Counted from the stretch's first letter, positions 17,830 to 27,233 are shown. The stretch: DNA of 64,000 nt from Paraburkholderia humisilvae (GCF_902859855.1 NZ_CADIKH010000022.1:1-64000); one strand, 5' to 3'. Notes: a model not told the origin generated them from the sequence alone. Made by a program: numbers and translations.

Positions 17830-18953
17830 CGCGCATCGCGACCGACTCGCGCACGCTGATGGTGATGGCCGGCGGCACCGGGGGACACGTGTTCCCGGGG
17901 CTCGCGGTCGCGCACCTGATGCAGGCGTGGGGATGGCGTGTCGTATGGCTGGGTAACCCGACGGGGATGGAAGCGACGCTTGTGCCGAAACACGGCATTC
18001 CGATGGAATATGTGCGCTTCGGCGGTTTGCGCGGCAAGGGACTCGCCACGAAGCTGATGCTGCCGGTGAACCTGCTGCGCGCGTGCTCGCAGAGCCTCGC
18101 GGCGCTGCGGCGCGTGAAGCCGGATGTCGTGCTCGGAATGGGCGGTTACATCACGTTCCCGGCGGGCGTGATGACCTGGCTCTCCGGCCGCTCGCTCGTG
18201 CTGCACGAACAGAACTCGATCGCCGGCCTGGCGAACAAGGTGCTCGCGAGGCTCGCCAAGCGCGTGCTCGTCGCGTTTCCGAATGCGCTGCCGCACGCCG
18301 AATGGACCGGCAATCCGATTCGCGAGGAACTTGCGCGCGTGCCGGCACCCGAAGGACGGTATGCATCGCGCAGCGGTCCGCTCAATGTGCTCGTGGTCGG
18401 TGGCAGTCTCGGCGCGGCCGCGCTGAACGAAGTGGTGCCGAATGCGCTGGCGCGCCTCGCTGCCCACGAGCGGCCGCGCATCGTGCATCAGGCCGGTGCG
18501 AAGCATATCGAAGCATTGCGCGCGAACTACGAAGCCGCCGGCATTGCCTCCGGAGACGACGTGCAGCTTGTGCCGTTTATCGACGACATGACGAGTGCCT
18601 ACGCGAACGCGGATCTGGTCATTTGCCGCTCGGGTGCGATGACGGTCGCCGAGATCGCGGCGGTCGGTGTCGCGGCGTTCTTCGTGCCGTTCCCTTTCGC
18701 GGTCGACGATCACCAGACCACTAATGCAGCGTTTCTCGCCGAACACGGCGCGGCGCTTGTTGTGCAGCAGCGCGATCTGTCGGCGGACACACTCGCCGAC
18801 TGGCTGCGCGGCCAGACGCGCGCCACGCTCGTGGAAATGGCCGGGCGTTCACGTTCGCTCGCGAAGCCCGATGCGACCGAACAGGTTGCGCACATCTGCG
18901 CGACCGTTGCGGGTGTCGTGCGCAGCACGATCCCGGAAGGAAGTCAGCAATGA
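17826..18953 (+). CDS. murG: Undecaprenyldiphospho-muramoylpentapeptide beta-N-acetylglucosaminyltransferase
   Basis: A 375-residue peripheral membrane GT-B glycosyltransferase that adds GlcNAc to lipid I to form lipid II. The N-terminal GGTGGHVFPGLAVA loop, the EATLVPKHGIPMEYV segment, the LHEQNSIAGLANK motif, VVGGSLGAAALNE and the UDP-binding CRSGAMTVAEIAAVG are all present. It sits between ftsW and murC with four-base overlaps on both sides. Confidence 0.96.
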   Translation: MTRIATDSRTLMVMAGGTGGHVFPGLAVAHLMQAWGWRVVWLGNPTGMEATLVPKHGIPMEYVRFGGLRGKGLATKLMLPVNLLRACSQSLAALRRVKPDVVLGMGGYITFPAGVMTWLSGRSLVLHEQNSIAGLANKVLARLAKRVLVAFPNALPHAEWTGNPIREELARVPAPEGRYASRSGPLNVLVVGGSLGAAALNEVVPNALARLAAHERPRIVHQAGAKHIEALRANYEAAGIASGDDVQLVPFIDDMTSAYANADLVICRSGAMTVAEIAAVGVAAFFVPFPFAVDDHQTTNAAFLAEHGAALVVQQRDLSADTLADWLRGQTRATLVEMAGRSRSLAKPDATEQVAHICATVAGVVRSTIPEGSQQ

Positions 18954-20347
18954 AACACATCGTCAAACATATTCACTTCGTCGGGATCGGCGGCGCCGGG
19001 ATGAGCGGCATCGCGGAGGTGCTCGTCAATCTCGGCTATCAGGTGAGCGGCTCGGACCTCACCCGCAATGCGGTGACCGATCGCCTCGCCGGGCTCGGTG
19101 CGCGTATCGCGATCGGGCACGACGCGGAAAATATCGCCGGTGCGAATGCGGTCGTCGTATCGACGGCGGTGCGCGGCGACAACCCGGAAGTGCTTGCGGC
19201 GCGCCACCGCCGCATTCCGATCGTGCCGCGCGCGGTGATGCTCGCGGAACTGATGCGTCTGAAGCAGGGGATTGCGATTGCCGGCACGCACGGCAAGACC
19301 ACGACCACGTCGCTCGTCGCGAGCGTGCTCGCCGCTGGCGGCCTCGATCCGACCTTCGTGATCGGCGGGCGGCTGATCAGCGCCGGCGCGAACGCGCGGC
19401 TTGGCACCGGCGACTTTATCGTCGCCGAAGCGGATGAATCGGACGCGTCGTTCCTGAACCTGTTCCCGGTGATCGAAGTGATCACGAACATCGACGCCGA
19501 TCACATGGACACCTACGGCCACGACTTCGCGCGGCTCAAGCAGGCGTTCATCGAGTTCACGCACCGGCTGCCGTTCTACGGGATCGCGGTGCTGTGCGTC
19601 GACGACCCGAACGTGAAGGAGATTTTGCCGTTCGTGTCGAAGCCGATCATCCGCTACGGCTTTGCACCGGACGCGCAGGTGCGCGCGGTGAACGTCGTCG
19701 CGCACGAAGGCCAGATGCTTTTCACCGCGATGCGCGAAGACGCGGCGCCGCTCGATATCGTGCTGAACCTGCCCGGCACGCACAACGTACAGAACGCGCT
19801 CGCGGCGATCGCGATTGCGACTGAACTCGAAGTGAAAGATGCCGATATCCAGCGAGCACTCGCGGAATTCAATGGTGTCGGCCGGCGTTTTCAACGGTAT
19901 GGCGAGGTGCCGGTCACGGATGGCGGCACGTACACGCTCGTCGACGACTACGGCCATCACCCGGTCGAAATGGCTGCGACGATCGCGGCGGCGCGCGGCG
20001 CGTTCCCGGACAAGCGGCTCGTGCTGGCGTTTCAGCCGCATCGCTTTACCCGCACGCGCGATTGTTTCGAAGACTTCGTGAAAGTGCTGTCGACGGTCGA
20101 TGCACTGGTGCTGACTGAAGTGTATGCGGCCGGTGAGTCGCCGATCGTCGCCGCGGATGGACGTTCGCTCACGCGCGCGATCCGCGTGGCAGGAAAGATC
20201 GAACCGGTGTTCGTCGAAACGGTCGATGAAGTGCCGGAAGCGCTCGCCGCGGTCGTGCGTGCGGGCGACGTAGTGATCACGATGGGCGCGGGGTCGATCG
20301 GCGGTGTGCCGGGTCGACTGGCCGCAGCAAATGAAGGTGTCAAATGA
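18950..20347 (+). CDS. murC: UDP-N-acetylmuramate-L-alanine ligase
   Basis: A 465-residue Mur ligase catalysing the first amino-acid addition (L-Ala) to UDP-MurNAc. The N-terminal Rossmann motif IHFVGIGGAGMSGIAEVL, ATP loop GTHGKTTTTS starting at residue 112, EADESDASFLNL, VITNIDADHMDTYG and DDYGHHPVEM are diagnostic. Cytoplasmic. Overlaps murG and ddl by four bases each. Confidence 0.96.
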   Translation: MKHIVKHIHFVGIGGAGMSGIAEVLVNLGYQVSGSDLTRNAVTDRLAGLGARIAIGHDAENIAGANAVVVSTAVRGDNPEVLAARHRRIPIVPRAVMLAELMRLKQGIAIAGTHGKTTTTSLVASVLAAGGLDPTFVIGGRLISAGANARLGTGDFIVAEADESDASFLNLFPVIEVITNIDADHMDTYGHDFARLKQAFIEFTHRLPFYGIAVLCVDDPNVKEILPFVSKPIIRYGFAPDAQVRAVNVVAHEGQMLFTAMREDAAPLDIVLNLPGTHNVQNALAAIAIATELEVKDADIQRALAEFNGVGRRFQRYGEVPVTDGGTYTLVDDYGHHPVEMAATIAAARGAFPDKRLVLAFQPHRFTRTRDCFEDFVKVLSTVDALVLTEVYAAGESPIVAADGRSLTRAIRVAGKIEPVFVETVDEVPEALAAVVRAGDVVITMGAGSIGGVPGRLAAANEGVK

Positions 20348-21285
20348 GCAGGGTGAATCCTAAGGACTTCGGCAAGGTGGCCGTGCTGCTGGGTGGTGAA
20401 TCCGCCGAGCGCGAAGTGTCGCTGAATTCCGGCCGTCTCGTGCTGCAAGGGCTGCGCGAGGCGGGTATCGACGCGCATCCGTTCGATCCGTCCGAGCGGC
20501 CGCTTGCGGCGTTGAAGGAAGAGGGCTTCGTGCGCGCGTTCAATGCGCTGCATGGCGGTTACGGCGAGAACGGCCAGATTCAGGGCGCGCTCGATTTCTA
20601 CGGCATTCGCTATACGGGCAGCGGCGTGCTGGGCTCGGCGCTCGGGCTCGACAAGTTCCGTACGAAGCTCGTGTGGCAGCAGCTCGGTGTGCCGACACCG
20701 CCGTTCGAAGCGGTGCTGCGCGGTGACGACTATGCGGCGCGCGCGAAAGAGATCGTCGCGAAGCTCGGCTTGCCGCTGTTCGTCAAGCCGGCGAGCGAAG
20801 GATCGAGCGTCGCCGTGATCAAGGTGAAGACCGCGGACACACTGGTTGCCGCGCTCGAAGAAGCGGCGAAGTACGACCGGATCGTCGTCGTCGAAAAGAG
20901 CATCGAAGGTGGCGGCGAATACACGTCGGCGGTGTGCGGCGATCTCGATCTGCCGATCATCCGCATCGTGCCGGCCGGCGAGTTCTATGACTACCACGCG
21001 AAGTACGTCGCCGATGACACGCAATACCTGATTCCATGCGGCCTGACGCCGGCCGAAGAGACGCGCCTGAAGGCGCTGTCGCGCCGCGCGTTCGAAGTGC
21101 TCGGCTGCACCGACTGGGGTCGCGCGGATTTCATGATGGACGCCGACGGCAACCCGTATTTCCTCGAAGTGAACACGGCGCCGGGCATGACCGATCACTC
21201 GCTGCCGCCGAAGGCGGCGCGCGCAGTCGGCATCAGCTATTCGGAGCTGGTCGTGAAGATTCTGTCGCTGACGCTCAAGGACTAA
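20344..21285 (+). CDS. ddl: D-alanine-D-alanine ligase
   Basis: A 313-residue ATP-grasp enzyme making the D-Ala-D-Ala dipeptide used by MurF. Motifs include VLLGGESAEREVSLNSG, ALHGGYGENGQIQG, LPLFVKPASEGSSVAVIKV, the EYTSAVCGD segment, and the C-terminal metal site FLEVNTAPGMTDHSLPPKAA. The Tyr/Phe position for D-Ala rather than D-lactate specificity was not assessed. It overlaps murC by ATGA and lies 10 bases before ftsQ. Confidence 0.95.
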   Translation: MSRVNPKDFGKVAVLLGGESAEREVSLNSGRLVLQGLREAGIDAHPFDPSERPLAALKEEGFVRAFNALHGGYGENGQIQGALDFYGIRYTGSGVLGSALGLDKFRTKLVWQQLGVPTPPFEAVLRGDDYAARAKEIVAKLGLPLFVKPASEGSSVAVIKVKTADTLVAALEEAAKYDRIVVVEKSIEGGGEYTSAVCGDLDLPIIRIVPAGEFYDYHAKYVADDTQYLIPCGLTPAEETRLKALSRRAFEVLGCTDWGRADFMMDADGNPYFLEVNTAPGMTDHSLPPKAARAVGISYSELVVKILSLTLKD

Positions 21286-21295
21286 CCGGGCCGCC

Positions 21296-22048
21296 ATGTG
21301 GAACAACGTTCGCCAGCTCAACCTCGCCGCCAACGCGTTGAACGCGTTGCTGGTGCTCGTGCTGCTGGCGGCTGGCGCGTACTGGCTGATCCAGCGCCCG
21401 AACTTCGCGCTGCACGAGATTCGCATCGACGGCGATACCGAGCACATCAATGCGCCGACGGTGCGCGCGACGGTTGTCGGACGGCTGAAGGGCAACTTCT
21501 TCACCGTCGATCTGGACGCCGCGCGACAGTCGTTCGAGCAGATGCCGTGGGTGCGCCATGCGAGCGTGCGGCGGGTGTGGCCGAACGCGCTGGCGGTGAC
21601 GCTCGAAGAGTACAAGCCGCTCGGCACGTGGGGCAGCGATCAGCTGGTGAGCGTCGATGGCGAGCTCTTCACCGCGAACCAGGGCGAGCTCGAAGAAGAG
21701 CTGCCCGCGTTCGATGGTCCGGATGGGTCAGCGAAAGAGGTCGTCGCGCGTTATCACGACTTCGAGAAGTGGTTTGCGCCGATCGGGGCGACGCCGGACG
21801 AAGTGGCGCTGTCGCCGCGCTACGCGTGGACGGTGAAGCTGTCGAACGGCATGCAGGTCGAACTGGGCCGCGAGCGCAATCAGGACACGCTGTACGACCG
21901 CTCGCGGCGCCTGACGGCGGCGTGGTCGGCGATCACGCAACGCTGGGGGAAGGACATCGAGTATGCGGACTTGCGCTATCCGAATGGTTTTGCGATTCGT
22001 GCGGCTGGCATGCGCTTCATTACGGAACCCGACAAGGGCAAGAAGTAA
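21296..22048 (+). CDS. ftsQ: Cell division protein FtsQ
   Basis: A 250-residue bitopic divisome protein bridging FtsL/FtsB and other septal proteins. One membrane segment (ALLVLVLLAAGAYWLI, about residues 17-32) is followed by the POTRA domain (FALHEIRIDGDTEHINAPTVRATV, to about 100) and the FtsQ beta domain (VRRVWPNALAVTLEEYKPLGTWG). Order ddl-ftsQ-ftsA-ftsZ is the classical one. Confidence 0.94.
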   Translation: MWNNVRQLNLAANALNALLVLVLLAAGAYWLIQRPNFALHEIRIDGDTEHINAPTVRATVVGRLKGNFFTVDLDAARQSFEQMPWVRHASVRRVWPNALAVTLEEYKPLGTWGSDQLVSVDGELFTANQGELEEELPAFDGPDGSAKEVVARYHDFEKWFAPIGATPDEVALSPRYAWTVKLSNGMQVELGRERNQDTLYDRSRRLTAAWSAITQRWGKDIEYADLRYPNGFAIRAAGMRFITEPDKGKK

Positions 22049-22075
22049 CAGGACATCACTCGCAATGAGCACGCT

Positions 22076-23308
22076 ATGAGTAAAGACTATAAAGATCTGC
22101 TAGTGGCCCTCGATATCGGGACGGCGAAAGTCGTGGCAATCGTCGCCGAGCTGAAAGGCGAAGGTCACTACGAAGTGATCGGCCTTGGCCAGAGCGAGTC
22201 GAAGGGGCTCAAAAAAGGCGTGGTGGTGAATATCGAAGCCACCGTGCAGTCGATTCAGCGCGCGCTCGAGGAGGCGGAGCTGATGGCCGATTGCAAGATC
22301 ACCAATGTGTTCACCGGGATCGCCGGCAGCCACATCCGCAGCTTCAACTCGAGCGGGATGGTCGCGATCAAGGAGAAAGAAGTCACGCAGACCGACGTCG
22401 CGCGCGTGATCGAAACCGCGAAGGCGATCAATATTCCGACCGACCAGCAGGTGCTGCATATCCTCACGCAGGAATTCATCATCGACGGCCAGGAAGATGT
22501 GCGCGAGCCGATCGGGATGAGCGGCATCCGCCTCGAAGTGAAGGTGCATATCGTGACCGGCGCGGTAAGCGCGGCGCAGAACATCGTGAAGTGCGTGCGG
22601 CGCTGCGGACTCGAAGTGAACGATCTGATCCTGCAACCGCTCGCGTCGTCGCTCGCGGTGCTGACCGACGACGAAAAGGAACTGGGCGTGGTGCTCGTCG
22701 ATATCGGCGGCGGCACGACCGATATCGCGATCTTCAGCGAAGGCGCGATCCGCCATACCGCGGTGATTCCGATCGCCGGCGACCAGGTGACGAGCGATAT
22801 CGCGATGGCGCTGCGCACGCCGACGCCGGATGCGGAAGACATCAAGGTCGGCTACGGGATCGCCAAGCAGGCGTTGGCCGATCCGGACGAAATGATCGAA
22901 GTGCCGGGGCTCGGCGAGCGCGGTCCGCGCACGCTGTCGCGCCAGGCGCTCGCGGCGGTGATCGAGCCGCGCGTCGAAGAACTGTTTTCGCTCGTGCAGC
23001 AGGTGGTGCGCGAGTCGGGTTATGAGGAATTGCTGAGTTCCGGGGTGGTGCTGACCGGCGGCGCATCGATGATGCCCGGCATGGTCGAGCTCGGCGAAGA
23101 CATCTTTCTGAAGCCGGTGCGTATCGGGGTGCCCGAATACGCGGGCGGCCTCGCGGACGTGGTGCGCAACCCGCGCTATTCGACCGCGATGGGGCTGCTC
23201 GTCGAAGGGCGCTCGCAACGGATGCGCGGCCGCAAGGTGGCGGTGCAGTCCGGCTCGATGGGACAGGTGTTCACGCGGATGAAGGACTGGTTCCTCGGCA
23301 ACTTTTAA
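22076..23308 (+). CDS. ftsA: Cell division protein FtsA
   Basis: A 410-residue actin-like ATPase that tethers FtsZ to the membrane. Actin-fold nucleotide motifs are ALDIGTAKVVAIVAE near the start and VLVDIGGGTTDIAIF in the middle, plus VVLTGGASMMPGM. The C-terminal amphipathic membrane-targeting helix is seen as GQVFTRMKDWFLGNF. It lies 28 bases after ftsQ. About 105 bases separate it from ftsZ. Confidence 0.96.
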   Translation: MSKDYKDLLVALDIGTAKVVAIVAELKGEGHYEVIGLGQSESKGLKKGVVVNIEATVQSIQRALEEAELMADCKITNVFTGIAGSHIRSFNSSGMVAIKEKEVTQTDVARVIETAKAINIPTDQQVLHILTQEFIIDGQEDVREPIGMSGIRLEVKVHIVTGAVSAAQNIVKCVRRCGLEVNDLILQPLASSLAVLTDDEKELGVVLVDIGGGTTDIAIFSEGAIRHTAVIPIAGDQVTSDIAMALRTPTPDAEDIKVGYGIAKQALADPDEMIEVPGLGERGPRTLSRQALAAVIEPRVEELFSLVQQVVRESGYEELLSSGVVLTGGASMMPGMVELGEDIFLKPVRIGVPEYAGGLADVVRNPRYSTAMGLLVEGRSQRMRGRKVAVQSGSMGQVFTRMKDWFLGNF

Positions 23309-23413
23309 CGAATCGAAATTCGCGCTGGTGCCGGCGGCCGGCGCGCGACAGGAGGTTGCCCGATCTCCTGCCGGATAACGGCCGATTAAGACTTTTTTCT
23401 TGACGGAGGCAAT

Positions 23414-24610
23414 ATGGAATTCCAGATGCTGGAAACGGAAACCAACGGCACCATCATCAAGGTGATAGGCGTTGGTGGTGCGGGCGGCAATGCGGTGCAG
23501 CACATGATCAACCGTGGCGTGCAGGGCGTCGACTTCATCGTGATGAACACGGATGCGCAGGTGCTGTCGCGTTCGCGCGCAAACACGGTGCTGCAGCTCG
23601 GCAAGACCGGTCTGGGGGCGGGCGCCAAGCCGGAAATGGGCCGCGCGGCCGCTGAAGAAGCGCGTGAGCGCATCGCCGACGCCATGCGCGGCGCTCACAT
23701 GGTGTTCATCACCGCGGGCATGGGTGGCGGCACTGGGACGGGTGCGGCGCCGGTCGTGGCGCAGATCGCGAAGGAGATGGGCATTCTGACGGTCGGCGTG
23801 GTTAGCAAGCCGTTCGAATTCGAAGGTGGCAAGCGAATGCGCGTCGCCGAAGCAGGTTCGCAGCAACTGGAGGATCACGTCGACTCGCTGATCGTCGTCC
23901 TGAACGACAAGCTGTTCGAGGTGATGGGCGATGACGCCGAGATGGACAAGTGCTTCCAGTGCGCTGACGATGTGCTGAACAACGCGGTTGCCGGCATCGC
24001 GGAGATCATCAACGTCGACGGTCTGGTGAACGTCGACTTCGAAGACGTGAAGACGGTGATGGGCGAGCAGGGCAAGGCGATGATGGGCACGGCGACGGTG
24101 GCCGGCGTCGATCGCGCGCGTCTGGCGGCCGAACAGGCGGTCGCGAGCCCGCTGCTCGAAGGCGTCGATCTGTCGGGCGCGCGCGGCGTGCTGGTCAACA
24201 TCACGTCGAGCCGTTCGCTGCGTCTGTCGGAAACGCGCGAGGTGATGAACACGATCAAGAGCTACGCCGCCGAGGACGCGACGGTGATTTTCGGCGCCGT
24301 CTACGATGACGCGATGGGCGACGCGCTGCGCGTGACCGTCGTCGCGACGGGCCTTGGCCGGACCGCGAAGAAGCAGCAATCGGCACCGATGACGCTGTTG
24401 CGCACCGGTACCGACAATGCGCCGGTCAATCACACGCTGCAGCACGGCTACTCGACGCAGCCGGCCCATTCGGCGGATTACGGTTCGCTGGATACGCCGG
24501 CCGTGTGGCGTACGTCGCGCGATACCGCGGCTTCGCACGTGCAGGCGCTGCAGGAAAAGGGTGTCGACACGTACGATATCCCGGCTTTCCTGCGCAAGCA
24601 GGCTGACTGA
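23414..24610 (+). CDS. ftsZ: Cell division GTPase FtsZ
   Basis: A 398-residue tubulin-like GTPase forming the Z ring. The tubulin signature GGGTGTG is at residues 104-110, with VGGAGGNAVQHMI near the N-terminus and VDFEDVKTVM in the T7 loop. A variable linker precedes the conserved C-terminal peptide DTYDIPAFLRKQAD that binds FtsA (and ZapD, encoded at 33710). A GACGGAGG ribosome site precedes the ATG. Confidence 0.97.
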   Translation: MEFQMLETETNGTIIKVIGVGGAGGNAVQHMINRGVQGVDFIVMNTDAQVLSRSRANTVLQLGKTGLGAGAKPEMGRAAAEEARERIADAMRGAHMVFITAGMGGGTGTGAAPVVAQIAKEMGILTVGVVSKPFEFEGGKRMRVAEAGSQQLEDHVDSLIVVLNDKLFEVMGDDAEMDKCFQCADDVLNNAVAGIAEIINVDGLVNVDFEDVKTVMGEQGKAMMGTATVAGVDRARLAAEQAVASPLLEGVDLSGARGVLVNITSSRSLRLSETREVMNTIKSYAAEDATVIFGAVYDDAMGDALRVTVVATGLGRTAKKQQSAPMTLLRTGTDNAPVNHTLQHGYSTQPAHSADYGSLDTPAVWRTSRDTAASHVQALQEKGVDTYDIPAFLRKQAD

Positions 24611-24839
24611 CACGCGTGGAGCGGGCTTTCGTTGCGGCGCAATCTGGCGTTGCGCCTCTTCGAATGCACGAGCGTGACAGGTGGAACAGTCGACGCACCG
24701 CGTCTCGCAAGACGCGCGGCACGAACGGTCGCCCTCTTCGAATTTTCGAAGCGGAAGGGCCGCCTTTGCCGGATGAAATGTCTGCTTCCACACGTTAACG
24801 TGCGAGCAAGCTCCCGCATCATCGAGTGAAGGAACGAGC

Positions 24840-25343
24840 ATGATCAAAACTGGTGAAAAACTACCCGACGCGACCGTCTTTGAGATGATCGACGACGAGC
24901 GCGCGGGCTGCACGATCGGACCGAACAGCTTTAGCGTGAGTCAGCAGACGGCCGGCAAGCGCGTGGTGATCTTCGGATTGCCAGGCGCGTTCACGCCGAC
25001 CTGTTCGGCCAAACACGTGCCGGGTTACGTCGAAGCGGCCGAGCGGTTGCGAGCCGCGGGCATCGACGAGATCTGGTGCGTGTCCGTCAACGACGCGTTC
25101 GTGATGGGCGCGTGGGGACGCGATCAGCACACCTCGGGCAAGGTGCGCATGATGGCGGACGGTAGTGCGGTTTTCACCCGGGCGCTCGGTCTGGATCAGG
25201 ATTTGTCGGCGCGTGGCATGGGCATTCGCTCGCAGCGCTACGCGATGGTGGTCGACGATGGCGTGGTCAAGACGCTGAACGTCGAGGCGCCCGGCAAGTT
25301 CGAGGTAAGCGATGCACAGAGCATTCTCGCAACGTTGAAATAG
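24840..25343 (+). CDS. Peroxiredoxin (Prx5-like)
   Basis: A 167-residue thiol peroxidase of the redoxin/Prx5 type, reducing hydroperoxides. The peroxidatic cysteine is Cys55 in PGAFTPTCSAKHVPGY; the family partner segment CVSVNDAFVMGAWG follows. Only one further cysteine of possible resolving role is visible, so the reductant is unclear. It has a good AAGGAA ribosome site and lies 229 bases after ftsZ and before lpxC, an order I recall from other Burkholderiales. Confidence 0.88.
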   Translation: MIKTGEKLPDATVFEMIDDERAGCTIGPNSFSVSQQTAGKRVVIFGLPGAFTPTCSAKHVPGYVEAAERLRAAGIDEIWCVSVNDAFVMGAWGRDQHTSGKVRMMADGSAVFTRALGLDQDLSARGMGIRSQRYAMVVDDGVVKTLNVEAPGKFEVSDAQSILATLK

Positions 25344-25588
25344 TCGCAACGCATGCGGAACGGGTTGTGTTATAAAGCGCGCGGTGCACAATTGTTGTGC
25401 CGTGGCAACGTAGACCGTGACGCTATTGTGACAGGCCGTAACGTGGCCAATCCGTGGGCCGATGACCGGGAACGCCTCCATCCCGGGCGTCGGCCCCTCA
25501 TTCGTTGACATGCGCATGGCTGCTTTCGCCGCTCGCGTAATGCAGCGAAACAGATTGATACGACCAGACGGCGGCGCCTGAGGGGCGG

Positions 25589-25609
25589 ATAGAGTATACT
25601 TCGCTCTAT
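25589..25609 (+). promoter_or_regulatory. Candidate lpxC promoter -10 inside an inverted repeat
   Basis: In the 365-base gap before lpxC, ATAGAG (25589-25594) and CTCTAT (25604-25609) form an inverted repeat around TATACT (25595-25600), a good -10 box. No matching -35 at 16-18 bases is visible. Elsewhere in the gap there is only a short dyad GCACAA/TTGTGC near 25386-25400. Confidence 0.35.
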
Positions 25610-25708
25610 GGGTTAAAAAGTCTCGATTGGCAATTTCAATCGCAATGGGTCGGTGACAAGCGTCCAGCGCGATGCCGGTTGGGATGCTGAATGGAATAGA
25701 TGACCATC

Positions 25709-26626
25709 ATGTTGAAGCAGCGCACTATCAAATCGATCGTGAAGACGGTCGGCATCGGCTTGCATTCTGGACGCAAGGTCGATCTGACGCTTCGCCCTGC
25801 CGCTCCGGGCACGGGTATCGTGTTTTCGCGCGTGGATCTCCCTACGCCGGTGGACATTCCCGCGTCGGCCATGGCGATCGGCGACACGCGGCTCGCGTCG
25901 GTGTTGCAGAAAGACGGCGCGCGCGTGTCGACGGTCGAGCACCTGATGTCCGCGTGCGCGGGCCTCGGCATCGACAACCTGTATGTCGACGTCACCGCTG
26001 AAGAGATTCCGATCATGGACGGCAGCGCGGCTTCGTTCGTGTTTCTGATTCAATCCGCCGGTATCGAAGAACAGAACGCCGCTAAGAAGTTTATCAAGGT
26101 GAAGAAGGCGGTCGAGGTTCGCGATGGCGACAAGTTCGCGCGTCTCGATCCGTATTTCGGCTTCAAGCTGAAGTTCACGATCGACTTCCGCCATCCGGCC
26201 GTCGACAAGACCGGCCAGGCGCTGGAAGTGGATTTCGCCAATACGTCGTATGTGCGCGAGATCGCGCGTGCCCGCACGTTCGGTTTCGCGCATGAAGTCG
26301 AAACGATGCGTGAGTTGGGCCTCGCGCGCGGCGGCAGCATGGACAACGCGATCGTGCTCGACGAATACCGCATTCTGAATAACGACGGGCTGCGCTACGA
26401 TGACGAGTTCGTCAAGCACAAGATGCTCGACGCGATCGGCGACTTGTACGTGGTCGGCCATCCGCTGCTCGCAGCGTATGACGCGTACAAGTCGGGCCAC
26501 GGTCTGAACAATGCGCTGCTGCGCGAACTGCTCGCGCATGAAGATGCGTACGAAATCGTCACCTTCGACGACCCGCAGAAGGCGCCGCGCGGGTTTGCAT
26601 ACGATACGCAGACGGCGTTTGCCTGA
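25709..26626 (+). CDS. lpxC: UDP-3-O-acyl-N-acetylglucosamine deacetylase
   Basis: A 305-residue zinc deacetylase, the first committed step of lipid A synthesis. Zinc ligands are in STVEHLMSACAGLG (His78) and VKHKMLDAIGDLYVVG; the catalytic His is in KSGHGLNNALL. The start MLKQRTIKSIVKTVGIGLHSGRK fits the usual family start; an ATG nine bases earlier (25700) is also possible. Last gene of the + strand division cluster, ending at the terminator at 26674. Confidence 0.95.
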   Translation: MLKQRTIKSIVKTVGIGLHSGRKVDLTLRPAAPGTGIVFSRVDLPTPVDIPASAMAIGDTRLASVLQKDGARVSTVEHLMSACAGLGIDNLYVDVTAEEIPIMDGSAASFVFLIQSAGIEEQNAAKKFIKVKKAVEVRDGDKFARLDPYFGFKLKFTIDFRHPAVDKTGQALEVDFANTSYVREIARARTFGFAHEVETMRELGLARGGSMDNAIVLDEYRILNNDGLRYDDEFVKHKMLDAIGDLYVVGHPLLAAYDAYKSGHGLNNALLRELLAHEDAYEIVTFDDPQKAPRGFAYDTQTAFA

Positions 26627-26673
26627 ACGGAATGCGCGGGGGGCGTGCGCCTCGCGTATTTCGCAGGTTTCTC

Positions 26674-26700
26674 AAAAGCGACCCAATCGGGTCGCTTTTT
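26674..26700. terminator. Bidirectional terminator between lpxC and the DUF721 gene
   Basis: Perfect 11-bp stem AAAAGCGACCC (26674-26684) with GGGTCGCTTTT (26689-26699), 4-base loop and T on the + side, A run on the other. It can end lpxC transcription and, on the - strand, the convergent DUF721 gene. Confidence 0.88.
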
Positions 26701-26726
26701 AATTTCCGGTGAGTCCAGCGCGCCGC

Positions 26727-27233
26727 TTACTTGCGATGCCGTGCGGCCATGCGCGCCAGCGCCGCCTGCAGCGGCGACGGCGCCAGCGACTCGCTCAACT
26801 GATGCAATGCGTCGGCGCCGACGCGCGTCATACGAGCCTGTTTGAGCGGCGTTGACGCTTCAAGCGGCTTCGGCCGTACGCGTATCTTCAGCGAATCGAC
26901 CAGCCACCCGCGTTGCTGCAAATCGGCCAGCAGCCGGGGTTCCAGATGTCGCAAGCGCGCCGCGAGCGCATTGTGCGCGGCGAAAATCGCCAGTACGCCG
27001 TCCTTGATGAAGCCGGGCTCGACGCTCGTCGCCAGATAATCGGGTAGCAGTTCGCTGAGATCGCGCTCTAGTGCGGCTATCTGCTCGACGCCCGCGCGCA
27101 ATGCGGAAAACGCATCGGTGCGGGCGAGTACATCGGCGAGCCGCTGCGGGCGACGCGGGTCGAACGTCGCTGAGGACGTCCGCGCGGTCGGTCTTGAAAA
27201 CGGCGGCCTTGAATTCGACGAAGAGCGGCTCAT
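26727..27233 (-). CDS. DUF721 (DciA-like) protein
   Basis: A 168-residue protein of the DUF721 family. Some members (DciA) load the replicative helicase DnaB; whether this one does is not shown by sequence. The N-terminal 30 residues are Ser/Arg-rich, followed by the domain (RRPQRLADVLARTDAFSALR, ELLPDYLATSVEPGFIKDGVLAIFAAHNALAARLRHLEPRLLADLQQRGW). It is convergent with lpxC and divergent from secA, the usual place in this group. The start at 27233 is the best ATG but the poorly conserved N-terminus leaves it open. Confidence 0.8.
   Translation of the reverse strand: MSRSSSNSRPPFSRPTARTSSATFDPRRPQRLADVLARTDAFSALRAGVEQIAALERDLSELLPDYLATSVEPGFIKDGVLAIFAAHNALAARLRHLEPRLLADLQQRGWLVDSLKIRVRPKPLEASTPLKQARMTRVGADALHQLSESLAPSPLQAALARMAARHRK

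Noticed and set aside
23349..23370. CAGGAG/CTCCTG inverted repeat between ftsA and ftsZ
   Set aside because: Only 6 bp with a 10-base loop and no T run; could be chance around a ribosome-site-like AGGAGG.
22100..24913. A 937-codon open frame on the - strand opposite ftsA and ftsZ
   Set aside because: It spans two certain genes and their gap, shows no domain, and is the usual antisense shadow of GC-rich genes.
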